This document shows positions 17,513 through 26,420 of a DNA stretch of 64,000 bases, one piece after another. Position 1 is the stretch's first letter, and each line of letters starts with the position of its first letter. The notes beneath the pieces were generated by a model. The model ran no database searches. It was not told where the DNA came from and saw only the letters and a program-made list of their open reading frames with translations. The DNA is from Gammaproteobacteria bacterium (GTDB taxonomy: Bacteria; Pseudomonadota; Gammaproteobacteria; Xanthomonadales; Wenzhouxiangellaceae): assembly GCA_021772975.1 (NCBI GenBank), contig JAJFKY010000009.1:1-64000 (forward strand), read 5' to 3'. Made by a program: the position numbers and the translations under genes.

Positions 17513-19564
17513 TTAAGTTGCGTTGGGATTATTGAACCCATTGATCAGATCCTGCTGCACGCTGGCGGGGACCGGATCATAATGGCTGAATTCCATATCG
17601 TAGGTGCCCTGGCCGCCGGTCAGGCTTTTCAGTTCAACCTGATAATCCTGTAATTCACTGAGTGGTATTTCACCTTCGATCATAATCATGCCGCCCCGCA
17701 TGCTTTCGCTGCCGCTGATTCTGGCACGGCGTGAAGCCAGGCTGCCGGTGATGTCACCCATATACTGCTCAGGCGCGACCACATTGAGTGTGACTACTGG
17801 TTCGAGCACCTGCGGACGGGCGTTATGAATGGCATCCAGAAAGGCTTTTTTACCGGCGGTCAGAAAAGCGATTTCCTTGGAGTCAACCGGGTGGTATTTG
17901 CCGTCATAAACGGTGACCTCAACATCCTGCACGTGGTAACCGGCAATCGCGCCTTCATCCAGTACCTGACGCACGCCTTTCTCGACTGCTGGAATCAGAT
18001 TGGTGGGTATCGAACCGCCCACCACTTTGTTGACAAAGCGGAAACCTTCCCCGCGCGCCAGCGGTTGTACACGCAGAAAAACTTCGCCAAACTGTCCGGC
18101 GCCGCCGGTTTGTTTCTTATGCCGGTAATGGCCTTCCGCATTGCGGGTAATGGTTTCGCGGTAGGCAATTCTGGGCGGGCGGGTATTCAGGTCAAGGTTG
18201 GCCTGGGTTTTTAGCCGCTCCAATGAGACCCGCAGATGCATGTCGCCCAGCCCGCGCATGACGGTTTCGTTGAGCTCCTGGTTGTGTTCGATCAGCAGAC
18301 ACGGGTCTTCCTGAGACAGTTTGTGCAGGTAATCGGCCAGCTTTTGTTCCTGGCCGCGGCTGGATAGCTCCAACGCCAGGCCCAGCATGGGTTGCGGGAA
18401 ATCCAGTGGCTGCAGGAACAACTCATCTTCATCGTGTGAATCATGCAGCACCGAGCCGTAATGTAAATCATCAACTTTGGCGACGGCGCAGATATCACCC
18501 GGAACGCCCCGAGCAATTTCGCTGTATTTGCCACCCTGCAGGCTGAACAGATGATTGACCTTGAAGGGTTTGCGGTTGTCGCCGATGAATAGTTCGCTAT
18601 CGGCATTGATGGTGCCCTGATAAATCCTGAATACCGCCAGTTTGCCCACAAACGGATCATTGATGATCTTGAAAACCCGTGCGATGACATGGGCATCGGG
18701 GTCGGGCCTGGCCTCAACCGGCTCGGCGGTTTCAATATTACTTGGCTGGCCTTTCAAAAACGGTGGCGGGTTACCTTCAGTTGGATTTGGCAGCAGGCGC
18801 TTGCACAATTTCAGAAACTGGCCCAGCCCGGCGCCGGTTTTGGCCGAGACAAAACAGATCGGCACCAGATGACCTTCGCGCAATGCCTGTTCAAAAGCAT
18901 CATGTAACTCTTCTTTGGGTAATTCCTCACCTTCCAGGTAGCGATCCATCAATGACTCGCTGACTTCGATCACCTGATCGGTGATTTCCGCGTGGGCCGC
19001 ATCCAGTGAGAAGATATCGGTATCGCCTTGCTCGTTGAAGAAGCAGTCCAGTACTCTGGAATAGTTTTCGGTGGGCAGATTGACGGGCAGGCACTGATTG
19101 CCCAGCTCCTCGCGGATCTGGCGAACCAGCGCTTCCAGATCAAGTCCATCGGCATCAATTTTATTGATCACGATGATCCGGCATTTATTGCGTATTCGGG
19201 CGCGTCGCAGCATTCTGCGGGTGGCCAGTTCAATCCCGCTCTGGGCATTGATGACCACCGCACTGGTTTCTACCGCATCCATGGCGGGTAGCGCCTGACC
19301 GCGAAAATCCACCAGCCCCGGGGTGTCGATGATGTTGATGTGCACACCGTCATACTGCATGCCGGCCACCGCTGAATACAGCGAGTGCTGGTAGTCTTTT
19401 TCCAACGGTCCATGGTCGCTGACCGTCGTACCGCGCTCGAGGCTGCCCGCCTCACCCAGCATGCCGGTTTTTACCAGCAGTGCTTCCAGCAAAGATGTCT
19501 TGCCGGCGCCGCTATGTCCCAGTAAGGCCAGGTTGCGGATAGATTCAGTGGTGTGGTTTGTCAT
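17513..19564 (-). CDS. Elongation factor G-like GTPase (EF-G2 type)
   Basis: This translational GTPase paralogue (683 aa) has the five-domain EF-G layout: G1 GHSGAGKT at residues 16-23, G3 DTPG at 80-83, G4 NKID at 134-137, domain II around 290-375, domain IV with the RETITRNAEGHY-like start near 455, and the C-terminal domain V ending QGTYDMEFSHYDPVP. The G3 motif reads DTPGLVDF, whereas canonical EF-G has DTPGHVDF, whose His is needed for fast GTP hydrolysis. Together with the shortened G domain this places it in the EF-G-like/FusA2 group, whose role is not settled. It stands alone between convergent and divergent neighbours. Confidence 0.88.
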   Translation of the reverse strand: MTNHTTESIRNLALLGHSGAGKTSLLEALLVKTGMLGEAGSLERGTTVSDHGPLEKDYQHSLYSAVAGMQYDGVHINIIDTPGLVDFRGQALPAMDAVETSAVVINAQSGIELATRRMLRRARIRNKCRIIVINKIDADGLDLEALVRQIREELGNQCLPVNLPTENYSRVLDCFFNEQGDTDIFSLDAAHAEITDQVIEVSESLMDRYLEGEELPKEELHDAFEQALREGHLVPICFVSAKTGAGLGQFLKLCKRLLPNPTEGNPPPFLKGQPSNIETAEPVEARPDPDAHVIARVFKIINDPFVGKLAVFRIYQGTINADSELFIGDNRKPFKVNHLFSLQGGKYSEIARGVPGDICAVAKVDDLHYGSVLHDSHDEDELFLQPLDFPQPMLGLALELSSRGQEQKLADYLHKLSQEDPCLLIEHNQELNETVMRGLGDMHLRVSLERLKTQANLDLNTRPPRIAYRETITRNAEGHYRHKKQTGGAGQFGEVFLRVQPLARGEGFRFVNKVVGGSIPTNLIPAVEKGVRQVLDEGAIAGYHVQDVEVTVYDGKYHPVDSKEIAFLTAGKKAFLDAIHNARPQVLEPVVTLNVVAPEQYMGDITGSLASRRARISGSESMRGGMIMIEGEIPLSELQDYQVELKSLTGGQGTYDMEFSHYDPVPASVQQDLINGFNNPNAT

Positions 19565-19914
19565 AAAAATCCCGATGTCCTAGTGTTTAATGTAGCGTTG
19601 CTTTAATCCGTCAGCAGCTTTGCAATAGTGCTTTGCGGTAGCTGCCAGAGCAGCAATGCGGCACTGCTGTGCTGGGTCAGTACATCTGCTGGAGTTGTGC
19701 TGTGAGCAGTTAACGCGGGCATTCCGGATTTAAGCTGGGTTCCTTGGCTGTGTTGGTTTTCCTGTCTGAGCATAGCATTACTGTAACGTCCCGCGCACAC
19801 GGCGGCAAAAGCGACCGGTCGGGAGCCATTGGCGCTGGCTGCGGTCGTTCAGGTTTAATTCAGCAGGGGGCTTTATGATGTAGCATCAATAACGGGTATG
19901 TTGGAGACACACAT
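19565..19914. other. Intergenic region between divergent EF-G-like and lipoprotein genes
   Basis: These 350 bases should hold the promoters of both neighbours. I see no gene: the 65-codon minus frame at 19603-19800 begins with GTG, lacks a ribosome-binding site and has no recognisable composition. GGAG at 19902-19905 lies about 10 bases before the lipoprotein ATG. No terminator or clear operator is visible. Confidence 0.45.
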
Positions 19915-20487
19915 ATGCTGACCAATCGCTTTACTGATCTGAACATCAAGCCGCAATCAGCTGTGACAGGGTTGCTCCTGCTCGGCCTGCTGATGTTGTC
20001 AGGCTGCGCAGCCTATGGACCTTACGACCGCTATGAGAGCGGCCGTTATGTGTATGCCGATGTGCTCGGCTACGAACCTGTTTATGGCGATGTTCGGGTG
20101 GCTGAACCCCGCACCGTGTGCTACGAGGAAACCGTGCGTTATCGTGGCCGCCAGCCATCCGCGGCGGCACCGATTCTGGGCGCGATTGTCGGCGGGCTGA
20201 TCGGTAATGCGATCGATGGCGGCTATCATCGTGCCGCCGGCACTTTTATCGGCGCGGTTGCCGGTGGCGCTATTGCGCATGATATCGACCGCTCAAACAG
20301 TGGTCCGGGAGGCACGGTCGTCCAGGAACGCTGCGACGAATATGACGATTACCGTTATGAGAAAGGGGTTACCGCTTACCAGGTGACCTATCAATACCAA
20401 GGCAGGACGGGTGAGTTGCAGACTGAGTATGAGCCGCAGGACGTGATCCGCATTCCCTATGAACTGGTCGCTGATTCACATTACTAA
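19915..20487 (+). CDS. Glycine-zipper 2TM-type outer-membrane lipoprotein
   Basis: The N-terminus is a lipoprotein signal with lipobox LSGC (Cys at about residue 26), so the mature protein should be lipid-anchored. Tyr-rich sequence follows (about 28-70), then a glycine zipper at about 84-125 (APILGAIVGGLIGNAI and AGTFIGAVAGGAIAHDI), the pattern of the Rickettsia 17-kDa surface antigen and SlyB-like family. The C-terminal 60 residues (CDEYDDYRYEKGVTAYQVTYQYQG) match the usual tail of these proteins. The family is found at the outer membrane, with a structural or envelope-stress role in known members; the precise job here is unknown. Confidence 0.85.
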   Translation: MLTNRFTDLNIKPQSAVTGLLLLGLLMLSGCAAYGPYDRYESGRYVYADVLGYEPVYGDVRVAEPRTVCYEETVRYRGRQPSAAAPILGAIVGGLIGNAIDGGYHRAAGTFIGAVAGGAIAHDIDRSNSGPGGTVVQERCDEYDDYRYEKGVTAYQVTYQYQGRTGELQTEYEPQDVIRIPYELVADSHY

Positions 20488-20565
20488 CTCCCAGGTCGGC
20501 ATGCATTGAACTGATCAATCGCGCCGCGGTTGAGCGCGGATACGGTCCGTGACTGGCAGTAAAAT

Positions 20566-21201
20566 TTATCCTTCGCTGTTGTATCGCACGCTTTCCGGCA
20601 CCCCGGCCACCTCGTGCCAGAAATTGACGATCTGACAAAACAACGCTGCGGTACGCTCGGTATCGTAGCGCGCCGAATGTGCGTCGTCCTGGTTCCAGTC
20701 CAGCTCCGCGGCCTGTACTGCCCGTGCCAATACTGTCTGTCCATAAGCCAGGCCGGCCATGGTGGCGGTATCAAAACTGCTGAACGGATGAAAAGGTGAG
20801 CGTTTGAAACCGGTGCGTTGAATCAGCGCGTTCAGAAAACCCAGATCGAACGCCGGATTGTGTCCCACCAGAATGGCGCGGCGGCAACCTGAAGCTTTCA
20901 TGGCTGCGCGAATCGGTTGACAGATTTCACGGTAAGCCTGTGCTTCGGGCACCGCCATCCGCAGCGGGTGATCTGGTTTGATGCCGTTGAACTCCAGCGC
21001 TTTGGGGTCCAGATGGCTGCCGGGAAAAGGCTCTATATGACGGGCGATTAGCTCTCCCGGACTGACCCAGCCCTGTTCATCCATTTCGATAACACACGCG
21101 GCCATTTCCAGTACCGCGTCGGTCCGGGCATTAAAACCACCTGTTTCGATATCAACAACAACGGGTAAATAACCACGAAAGCGGTTGCGGATTGTGTACA
21201 T
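20566..21201 (-). CDS. rnt: Ribonuclease T
   Basis: RNase T is a 3'-5' exoribonuclease of the DEDDh family that trims tRNA and other stable RNA 3' ends. The N-terminal VDIETGG motif holds the first Asp and Glu (Asp17, Glu19), [16 protein letters not shown] carries the second Asp, and [17 protein letters not shown] carries the His and last Asp. The length (211 aa) fits the E. coli enzyme (215 aa), and the N-terminal [18 protein letters not shown] is typical of RNase T rather than of DnaQ. It is transcribed away from the sortase operon, 191 bases apart. Confidence 0.94.
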   Translation of the reverse strand: MYTIRNRFRGYLPVVVDIETGGFNARTDAVLEMAACVIEMDEQGWVSPGELIARHIEPFPGSHLDPKALEFNGIKPDHPLRMAVPEAQAYREICQPIRAAMKASGCRRAILVGHNPAFDLGFLNALIQRTGFKRSPFHPFSSFDTATMAGLAYGQTVLARAVQAAELDWNQDDAHSARYDTERTAALFCQIVNFWHEVAGVPESVRYNSEG

Positions 21202-21392
21202 ATTGGCTCTTTATGATCAGTTGGAGCCCCTGCCTGCTGTTGCCGCGAGATACTCTGCAAGGGCAGCATAGGGTAAAGCATGCGTGCCGCGATAACCAGC
21301 ATGCCAACATCAAAAGCACACACAGCGGGCATACAAAGCTCACATTGCAGCATCAGACTGCCAGCATGTTTTGATGTTCACAGGAGTTAATC

Positions 21393-23444
21393 ATGTCCAT
21401 GCGTCATCTGATTATGGGCCGCGGCCTGATGGTTCTGACGGTAGTGTGTTTTTGCTGGCAGGTTGTGCAACAGGTTGCGTTGTCGCAAACCCTGCCGGAA
21501 GAAGATCCCGGTCATGGCGTGCTGATGCTGGGTAAGGCTGATGAATGGACACCGGCGATATTGCTGGAAACCCGGCTTGATGTGCAGGTCAATGGGCCGA
21601 TCGCCAATATCACCCTGAGCCAGGATTTCTTCAATAGTTATGACAATTTTGCTGAAGCCAGTTATTTGTTTCCGATGCCGGAGCAGGCGGCAATATACGC
21701 CATGCAGATTCAGATTGATGAGCGTGTTATCAATGGCAGCATTGCAGAAAAGCAGGTCGCTGAAGTTATCTATAATCAGGCACGTGCGGCCGGCCAGCAG
21801 GCGGCTATCACACAGCAACTGAGCGGCAATATATTCCGCACCAGGGTGGCGCATATCGGCAGTGGCCAGAGTATTCAGGTAACACTGCAATACCGGCAGG
21901 TGCTGGAGCCGCACAACGGCCGCTTCAGCCTGCGCCTGCCGACCACCATAAGCCCGCGCTACCAGGGTCGGCAGGTTCCCGTCGAGGCACAGGCTGTGCT
22001 GATCAATCAAGCTAGCGGACGGCCTCCAGCCTGGACTGCCGAGGTGGTGTCAGCCAGCGACCTGCCGATCGAAAATATCAATCTGTTCAGTCTGGCACTG
22101 GACCTCAACGCCGGTCTGGAATTGGCTGAGCTGAGCAGCAGCAGCCATGATATTACGGTACTTCAGCAGGATCAGCGTTATCAGGTCAGTCTGGCCGATC
22201 AATTCGATCTGATGGACCGTGATGTGGTGATCGAATGGGAGCCGCTGGCTACTACCCAGCCACAACTGGTGGCGTTGCGTGAAAGTCGACCGGACAGCGG
22301 CGGGGAGTTCGGTTTGTTAATGCTGATTCCACCGCAAAAAACCTCGCCTCAAAGCAACGCCGGTGAGTTGCCGCGTGAGATGATTTTTGTGCTGGATCGC
22401 TCCGGCTCCATGGGTGGAGAGTTGATGCGCCAGGCCAGCGCCAGCGTGGTCTTCGCGCTGCAGCAGTTAAGTCCACAGGACCGCTTTAACATCATTGATT
22501 TCAGTGATGACGCGCAGCGCTGGGCGCCACAGACACGCTTTGGCAATGCGGCCAACGTCAGCGCGGCGGTGCAGTATGTGGAGCAGCTTCAGGCTGGCGG
22601 TGGCACTAACATTGCGGATGCCCTGCACACCGCGCTGAGTTTGCCGGAGACTTCCGGCTGGTTGCGTCAGGTGGTGTTCATTACCGATGGTTCAGTGGCT
22701 GATGAGGCGGGCGTGCTGCGTATGATCAATACTGATCTGGGTGAGGCACGGCTGTTTACGGTAGGGATTGGTTACGCGCCTAACAGTTTTTTCATGCGCA
22801 AGGCGGCGGAACTGGGCCGCGGTACACAGCATATGATCGGTGACCTGGGTGAAGTCAAACCTCAGATGCAGGCACTGCTCAGCCAGCTTCGCCATCCGGT
22901 ATTGCGGGATATTGAAATGCAACTGCCGGCCGGCCTGAGCGCAGAACACTACCCGGCGCAGCTGCCGGATTTGTATTTCGGTGAACCGCTATTGATTGCA
23001 GCACGCTTTGAGCATTGGCCGGAATGGCTGCAGTTAGAAGGTTTTGACGGGCTGCCCTGGAGTCAGCGACTGCAATTGCGCAATGTGCCGGCTCACAGTC
23101 AGGGCATCGCCAGTCTGTGGGCGCGCGCCAAAATGACTGAGCTGATGGATGGCCGCTATCAGGGCGGCGATGCAGATCAGATTCGCGCGCAGGTGGTTGA
23201 GCTGGCGCTCGAGCATCAATTGCTCAGTGAGTACACCAGCTTTGTGGCGGTCGAGCAGCAACCGGTCAATCCCGATCCGGACTCTGTCAGCAGTGCTTCA
23301 GTAGCGAACCTGATGCCGCGCGGGATGAGCTTCCCACAGGGTGGAAATGGTCTGTACGGCTGGTATCTGCTGGGCGGTCTGGCGCTGCTGCTGTTTTTAT
23401 TCAGTCATGCCGGGCGGGTTGTTCAGGTAACCCATCGAGCCTGA
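21393..23444 (+). CDS. VIT/vWA-domain sortase target protein of the marine proteobacterial type
   Basis: The 683-residue protein begins with an export signal (about 1-31), followed by a VIT (vault inter-alpha-trypsin) domain at about 40-165 (LDVQVNGPIANITLSQDF, ASYLFPMPEQAAIYAM) and a von Willebrand A domain at about 325-500 with the metal site DRSGSMG (Asp335 onward). The C-terminus has a linker ending LMPRGMSFPQGGNG, a hydrophobic helix (about 655-674) and a short positive tail, the layout of a sortase sorting signal. The next gene is a class GN sortase 3 bases away, which fixes this as its dedicated substrate. The sorting motif appears changed (see findings). CAGGAG 6-12 bases upstream of the ATG supports the start. 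Confidence 0.9.
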   Translation: MSMRHLIMGRGLMVLTVVCFCWQVVQQVALSQTLPEEDPGHGVLMLGKADEWTPAILLETRLDVQVNGPIANITLSQDFFNSYDNFAEASYLFPMPEQAAIYAMQIQIDERVINGSIAEKQVAEVIYNQARAAGQQAAITQQLSGNIFRTRVAHIGSGQSIQVTLQYRQVLEPHNGRFSLRLPTTISPRYQGRQVPVEAQAVLINQASGRPPAWTAEVVSASDLPIENINLFSLALDLNAGLELAELSSSSHDITVLQQDQRYQVSLADQFDLMDRDVVIEWEPLATTQPQLVALRESRPDSGGEFGLLMLIPPQKTSPQSNAGELPREMIFVLDRSGSMGGELMRQASASVVFALQQLSPQDRFNIIDFSDDAQRWAPQTRFGNAANVSAAVQYVEQLQAGGGTNIADALHTALSLPETSGWLRQVVFITDGSVADEAGVLRMINTDLGEARLFTVGIGYAPNSFFMRKAAELGRGTQHMIGDLGEVKPQMQALLSQLRHPVLRDIEMQLPAGLSAEHYPAQLPDLYFGEPLLIAARFEHWPEWLQLEGFDGLPWSQRLQLRNVPAHSQGIASLWARAKMTELMDGRYQGGDADQIRAQVVELALEHQLLSEYTSFVAVEQQPVNPDPDSVSSASVANLMPRGMSFPQGGNGLYGWYLLGGLALLLFLFSHAGRVVQVTHRA

Positions 23445-23447
23445 ACA

Positions 23448-24083
23448 ATGCTTGCTTTGGCCCCGGCGATGCGCACTCCCAGAGGTTTTAACCGATTGCG
23501 AACATGGCGCCGGATATTGTTGATTCTGGCAATCCTGGCGCTTGGCAAAGCCAGTTGGATAGATGTAAAGGCGATGATGGCACAGCAGTTATTACAGCAG
23601 GCCTGGCAGCAGACCCGGCAGGATCAGCAAGCGCACAAGCCATGGCCCTGGTTTGACAGTCAGCCAGTGGCTGCGCTGGTGTGGCCGGACGGTCAACAGC
23701 ATATTCTGCTGCAGGGTACTTCCGGCCAGGTACTGGCTTTTGCGCCGGGCCTGCAGGTACTGGATGCGGCAACCAACAGTTTACCGGTCAGTGCCTGGCA
23801 ACAGGCTGATAGCCTGTTGATCGGAGCGCATAATGACACCCATTTTGCCGAATTGGAAAATATTTCAATTGGCGCGCAATTTGGCCTGATATTTGCCAGT
23901 GGCGACCGACAGCGCTATCGGGTAGTACATAAGCGGGTGGTCGATAGCCGTGATCAGCGTCTGTTACCGGCCCACAGCAGCGGAGGGATGAGCGGACAGC
24001 TGCTATTGATTACCTGCTACCCGTTTCAGGCCTTGAGTGCGTCCGGCAGCTTGCGTTATGTGGTGACTGCCTATCCGCTGTGA
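23448..24083 (+). CDS. Class GN sortase
   Basis: Sortases are membrane-bound cysteine transpeptidases that cleave a C-terminal sorting signal. This 211-residue protein has an N-terminal membrane helix (about 22-36) and the sortase catalytic set: His128 in AHNDTHF, Cys190 in LITCYPF and Arg203 in LRYVV. Class GN is the Gram-negative type found as a one-sortase, one-substrate pair, and the substrate gene lies 3 bases upstream. What the substrate is joined to in a Gram-negative envelope is unknown for the family. An internal ATG at 23469 is an alternative start; both leave the membrane helix intact. Confidence 0.92.
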   Translation: MLALAPAMRTPRGFNRLRTWRRILLILAILALGKASWIDVKAMMAQQLLQQAWQQTRQDQQAHKPWPWFDSQPVAALVWPDGQQHILLQGTSGQVLAFAPGLQVLDAATNSLPVSAWQQADSLLIGAHNDTHFAELENISIGAQFGLIFASGDRQRYRVVHKRVVDSRDQRLLPAHSSGGMSGQLLLITCYPFQALSASGSLRYVVTAYPL

Positions 24084-24148
24084 TGGCTAGCAGTCAGGGC
24101 AGCACGTCCGGGTGCCCAGCCGGATTATGGCCAGTTATAATTGATTCA

Positions 24149-24865
24149 ATGCAAACCATATTAATTGTTGAAGATGAGCCGGGTATTGCCGATACCCTGA
24201 CCTATGTGCTCGAACAGGAGGGCTTTGCCACCCGCTGGGTGCAACTGGCCGGTGAGGCCCTGCAGGTACTGGGCAGTGACAGCATTGCGGCGGTGCTGCT
24301 GGATATCGGTTTGCCTGATGCCAGCGGTCTGGAGACCTGTAAGCAGATTCGCGCCCGCTGGCAGGTGCCGGTTTTGTTTCTGACCGCACGCAAAGAAGAA
24401 ATTGACCGCATCATCGGACTGGAAATCGGCGCGGATGATTACATCAGCAAACCGTTTAGCCCGCGTGAAGTGGCGGCACGTGTCAAGGCGGTATTACGGC
24501 GTGCTCAGACGCCGGTTGGCAAGGCAATCGCGCCGCTGGATAAGGCGGTGGCTGAGACCGCGCAACAGTGCGGGGCGTTTGCACTCAATGAGGTCACGCA
24601 TACCATCAGCTATCATGGGCAACTGCTTGAATTAACACCATTTGAGTACCGTATCTTGCGTACTTTACTGGGTCAGCCGCAGCGGGTTTTCAGTCGTGCG
24701 CAATTACTGGATAAGCTTTCTGATACCCCGCTACCCAGTCTGGAGCGCAGTGTCGATTCACATATCCGCAGTCTGCGCGCCAAGCTGATCAATGTGCATG
24801 CCGGGCACCAGCCGGTCTGCACCCGCCGTGGTTTTGGCTATTATCTGCAACCGGAATCCAGCTAG
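24149..24865 (+). CDS. creB: Response regulator, CreB type
   Basis: This OmpR/PhoB-class regulator (238 aa) has a receiver domain with acidic Asp8/Asp9 region (VEDEPGIADTL), phospho-acceptor Asp52 (LLDIGLPDASG) and Lys101 (DDYISKPFSPREV), followed by a winged-helix DNA-binding domain (about 145-236, ending TRRGFGYYL). The GIADTL, EVDR/EIDRIIGLEIGADDY and SPREV segments match CreB best. I start it at 24149, where the CreB N-terminus MQTILIVEDE begins; a longer frame from 24080 overlaps the sortase stop and has no family match. It follows the sortase by 65 bases and precedes creC by 34, so all four genes may form one unit. Confidence 0.9.
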   Translation: MQTILIVEDEPGIADTLTYVLEQEGFATRWVQLAGEALQVLGSDSIAAVLLDIGLPDASGLETCKQIRARWQVPVLFLTARKEEIDRIIGLEIGADDYISKPFSPREVAARVKAVLRRAQTPVGKAIAPLDKAVAETAQQCGAFALNEVTHTISYHGQLLELTPFEYRILRTLLGQPQRVFSRAQLLDKLSDTPLPSLERSVDSHIRSLRAKLINVHAGHQPVCTRRGFGYYLQPESS

Positions 24866-24899
24866 CTGGCTGTCCGGCCGGCTGGTTATGACAACCTGA

Positions 24900-26360
24900 A
24901 TGCGGTTCAGCGTACGCATCTTCATTGGCTATTTTGTATTGGTTGCCGCGGCCATGTGGTGGTACATCAACAGCACGGTGCAAGAACTCAAGCCGGCCTA
25001 TCTGCAGCCCAGCGAAGAGGTGATGGTGGATATCGCCAACCTGCTGGCGGAACTGGCTGCGCCGATGCTGATGAGCCGGCTGCCGGATGATCTGCAGGAA
25101 ACCGAGCTGGCTGATTCGATCAACCGCTATCAGCAACGCCAGTTGGATGCGCAGATATGGTCCTATCATAAAACCCGGCCGGATCTGATTGTGTATATCA
25201 CCGATGCCCGTGGACAGGTGCTGTACCACACCCAGGCCGATCAGCTGGGCGCGGATTACAGTCAATGGCTGGATGTCAGCCGCACCCTGGAAGGCGAGTA
25301 CGGCGCGCGCACCTCCGAGTCGATTCCCGGTCTGGTCAGTACCCGGGTAGCTTACGTGGGCGCGCCGATTAAGGTAGGTGGAGAAATTATAGGTGTGCTG
25401 TCAGTCGGCAAGCCGCATGCCAGCCTGCAGCCACTGCTTAATGCCACCCAGCGCAGTATTGTAGTGCAGGGGTTGCTGCTGATGTTGGCCGCGCTTCTGC
25501 TGGGAGTGCTGCTGTCCTGGTGGCTGACCCATTCCATCCGCAGACTGACTGACTATGCCCGGCGGGTGCGCGACGGTGCCCGGGTGGAGCCGCCCAGACT
25601 GGCGGAAAAGGAACTCAGTTATCTGGCCGAGGCGATGGCGGAAATGCGCACCGAATTACGTGCGGCCAACTATGTGGAGCGCTATATCCACAGCATTACG
25701 CATGAAATGAAAAGCCCTATCGCGGCGATCCGGGGTGCTGCCGAGCTATTGAGCGAGCCGCATATGGCGGAGCAGCAAAGAGATCGGTTTATTGATAATA
25801 TAAATTTTGAAATCAGACAATTACAGAATTTAATTGATAAGTTACTGGAACTAGCGAAGCTGGAAAAGCAAGAACGCCTGCATGCTCCGGAAGTGGTCAA
25901 TATCAGTGCTTTGCTGGGTCGTCTGCAGCGTCGTCTGGCGCTCAGCCCGGCGGGTCAGCAATGTGCATGGCTGTTGGAAATACCGGCCCGGCCGGTGCTG
26001 GTGATGGGTGATCCCTTTCTGCTTGAGATCGCGCTTAATAACGTCCTGGATAACGCCATTCAGTTTTGTCCGCGGCAGGGCGAAATCAGGGTTGCTCTGG
26101 AGGCTGCGGAGCAGACCGTGATCAGCATCAGTAATCAGGGCGATCCGATCCCCGACTATGCTCTGCATCGGGTGTTTGAGCGTTTTTATTCACTGCCGCG
26201 GCCGGGCGTAAAGCGTAAAAGCACCGGTCTTGGGCTGGCAATCGTGCGTGAAATCGTTACTCTGCACGATGGCGCGGTCAGCGTGCATAATCGCGCCGAC
26301 GACAGGGTCGAAGTCACCCTGGTACTGGCAACGCTGGATGAGCGCGCGGAAGGTGCCTGA
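24900..26360 (+). CDS. creC: Sensor histidine kinase, CreC type
   Basis: The 486-residue inner-membrane kinase has a first membrane helix at about 8-25, a periplasmic sensor region with the CreC-like start (NSTVQELKPAYLQPSEEVMVDIANLLA) to about 180, a second helix (about 186-207), a HAMP linker, a HisKA domain with His268 (SITHEMKSPIAAIRG), and a HATPase domain (NNVLDNAIQFCP, STGLGLAIVREI). E. coli CreC/CreB respond to carbon source and control creD and others. No creD or creA gene is visible here; instead the pair follows a sortase and its substrate, where a different dedicated pair (PdsS/PdsR type) is known in other marine proteobacteria. Confidence 0.9.
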   Translation: MRFSVRIFIGYFVLVAAAMWWYINSTVQELKPAYLQPSEEVMVDIANLLAELAAPMLMSRLPDDLQETELADSINRYQQRQLDAQIWSYHKTRPDLIVYITDARGQVLYHTQADQLGADYSQWLDVSRTLEGEYGARTSESIPGLVSTRVAYVGAPIKVGGEIIGVLSVGKPHASLQPLLNATQRSIVVQGLLLMLAALLLGVLLSWWLTHSIRRLTDYARRVRDGARVEPPRLAEKELSYLAEAMAEMRTELRAANYVERYIHSITHEMKSPIAAIRGAAELLSEPHMAEQQRDRFIDNINFEIRQLQNLIDKLLELAKLEKQERLHAPEVVNISALLGRLQRRLALSPAGQQCAWLLEIPARPVLVMGDPFLLEIALNNVLDNAIQFCPRQGEIRVALEAAEQTVISISNQGDPIPDYALHRVFERFYSLPRPGVKRKSTGLGLAIVREIVTLHDGAVSVHNRADDRVEVTLVLATLDERAEGA

Positions 26361-26420
26361 TGCCGGGTGGCGTTCGGGCCGCAGCGGGTACAAAATCCTG
26401 CATGAATTGAAGTGATTGAA

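Noticed and set aside
19603-19800. 65-codon minus frame between the EF-G-like and lipoprotein genes
   Set aside because: GTG start without a binding site, no recognisable sequence; best read as promoter region.
24080-24148. Upstream extension of creB overlapping the sortase stop
   Set aside because: The 23 extra residues do not match any response regulator; the family N-terminus begins at 24149.
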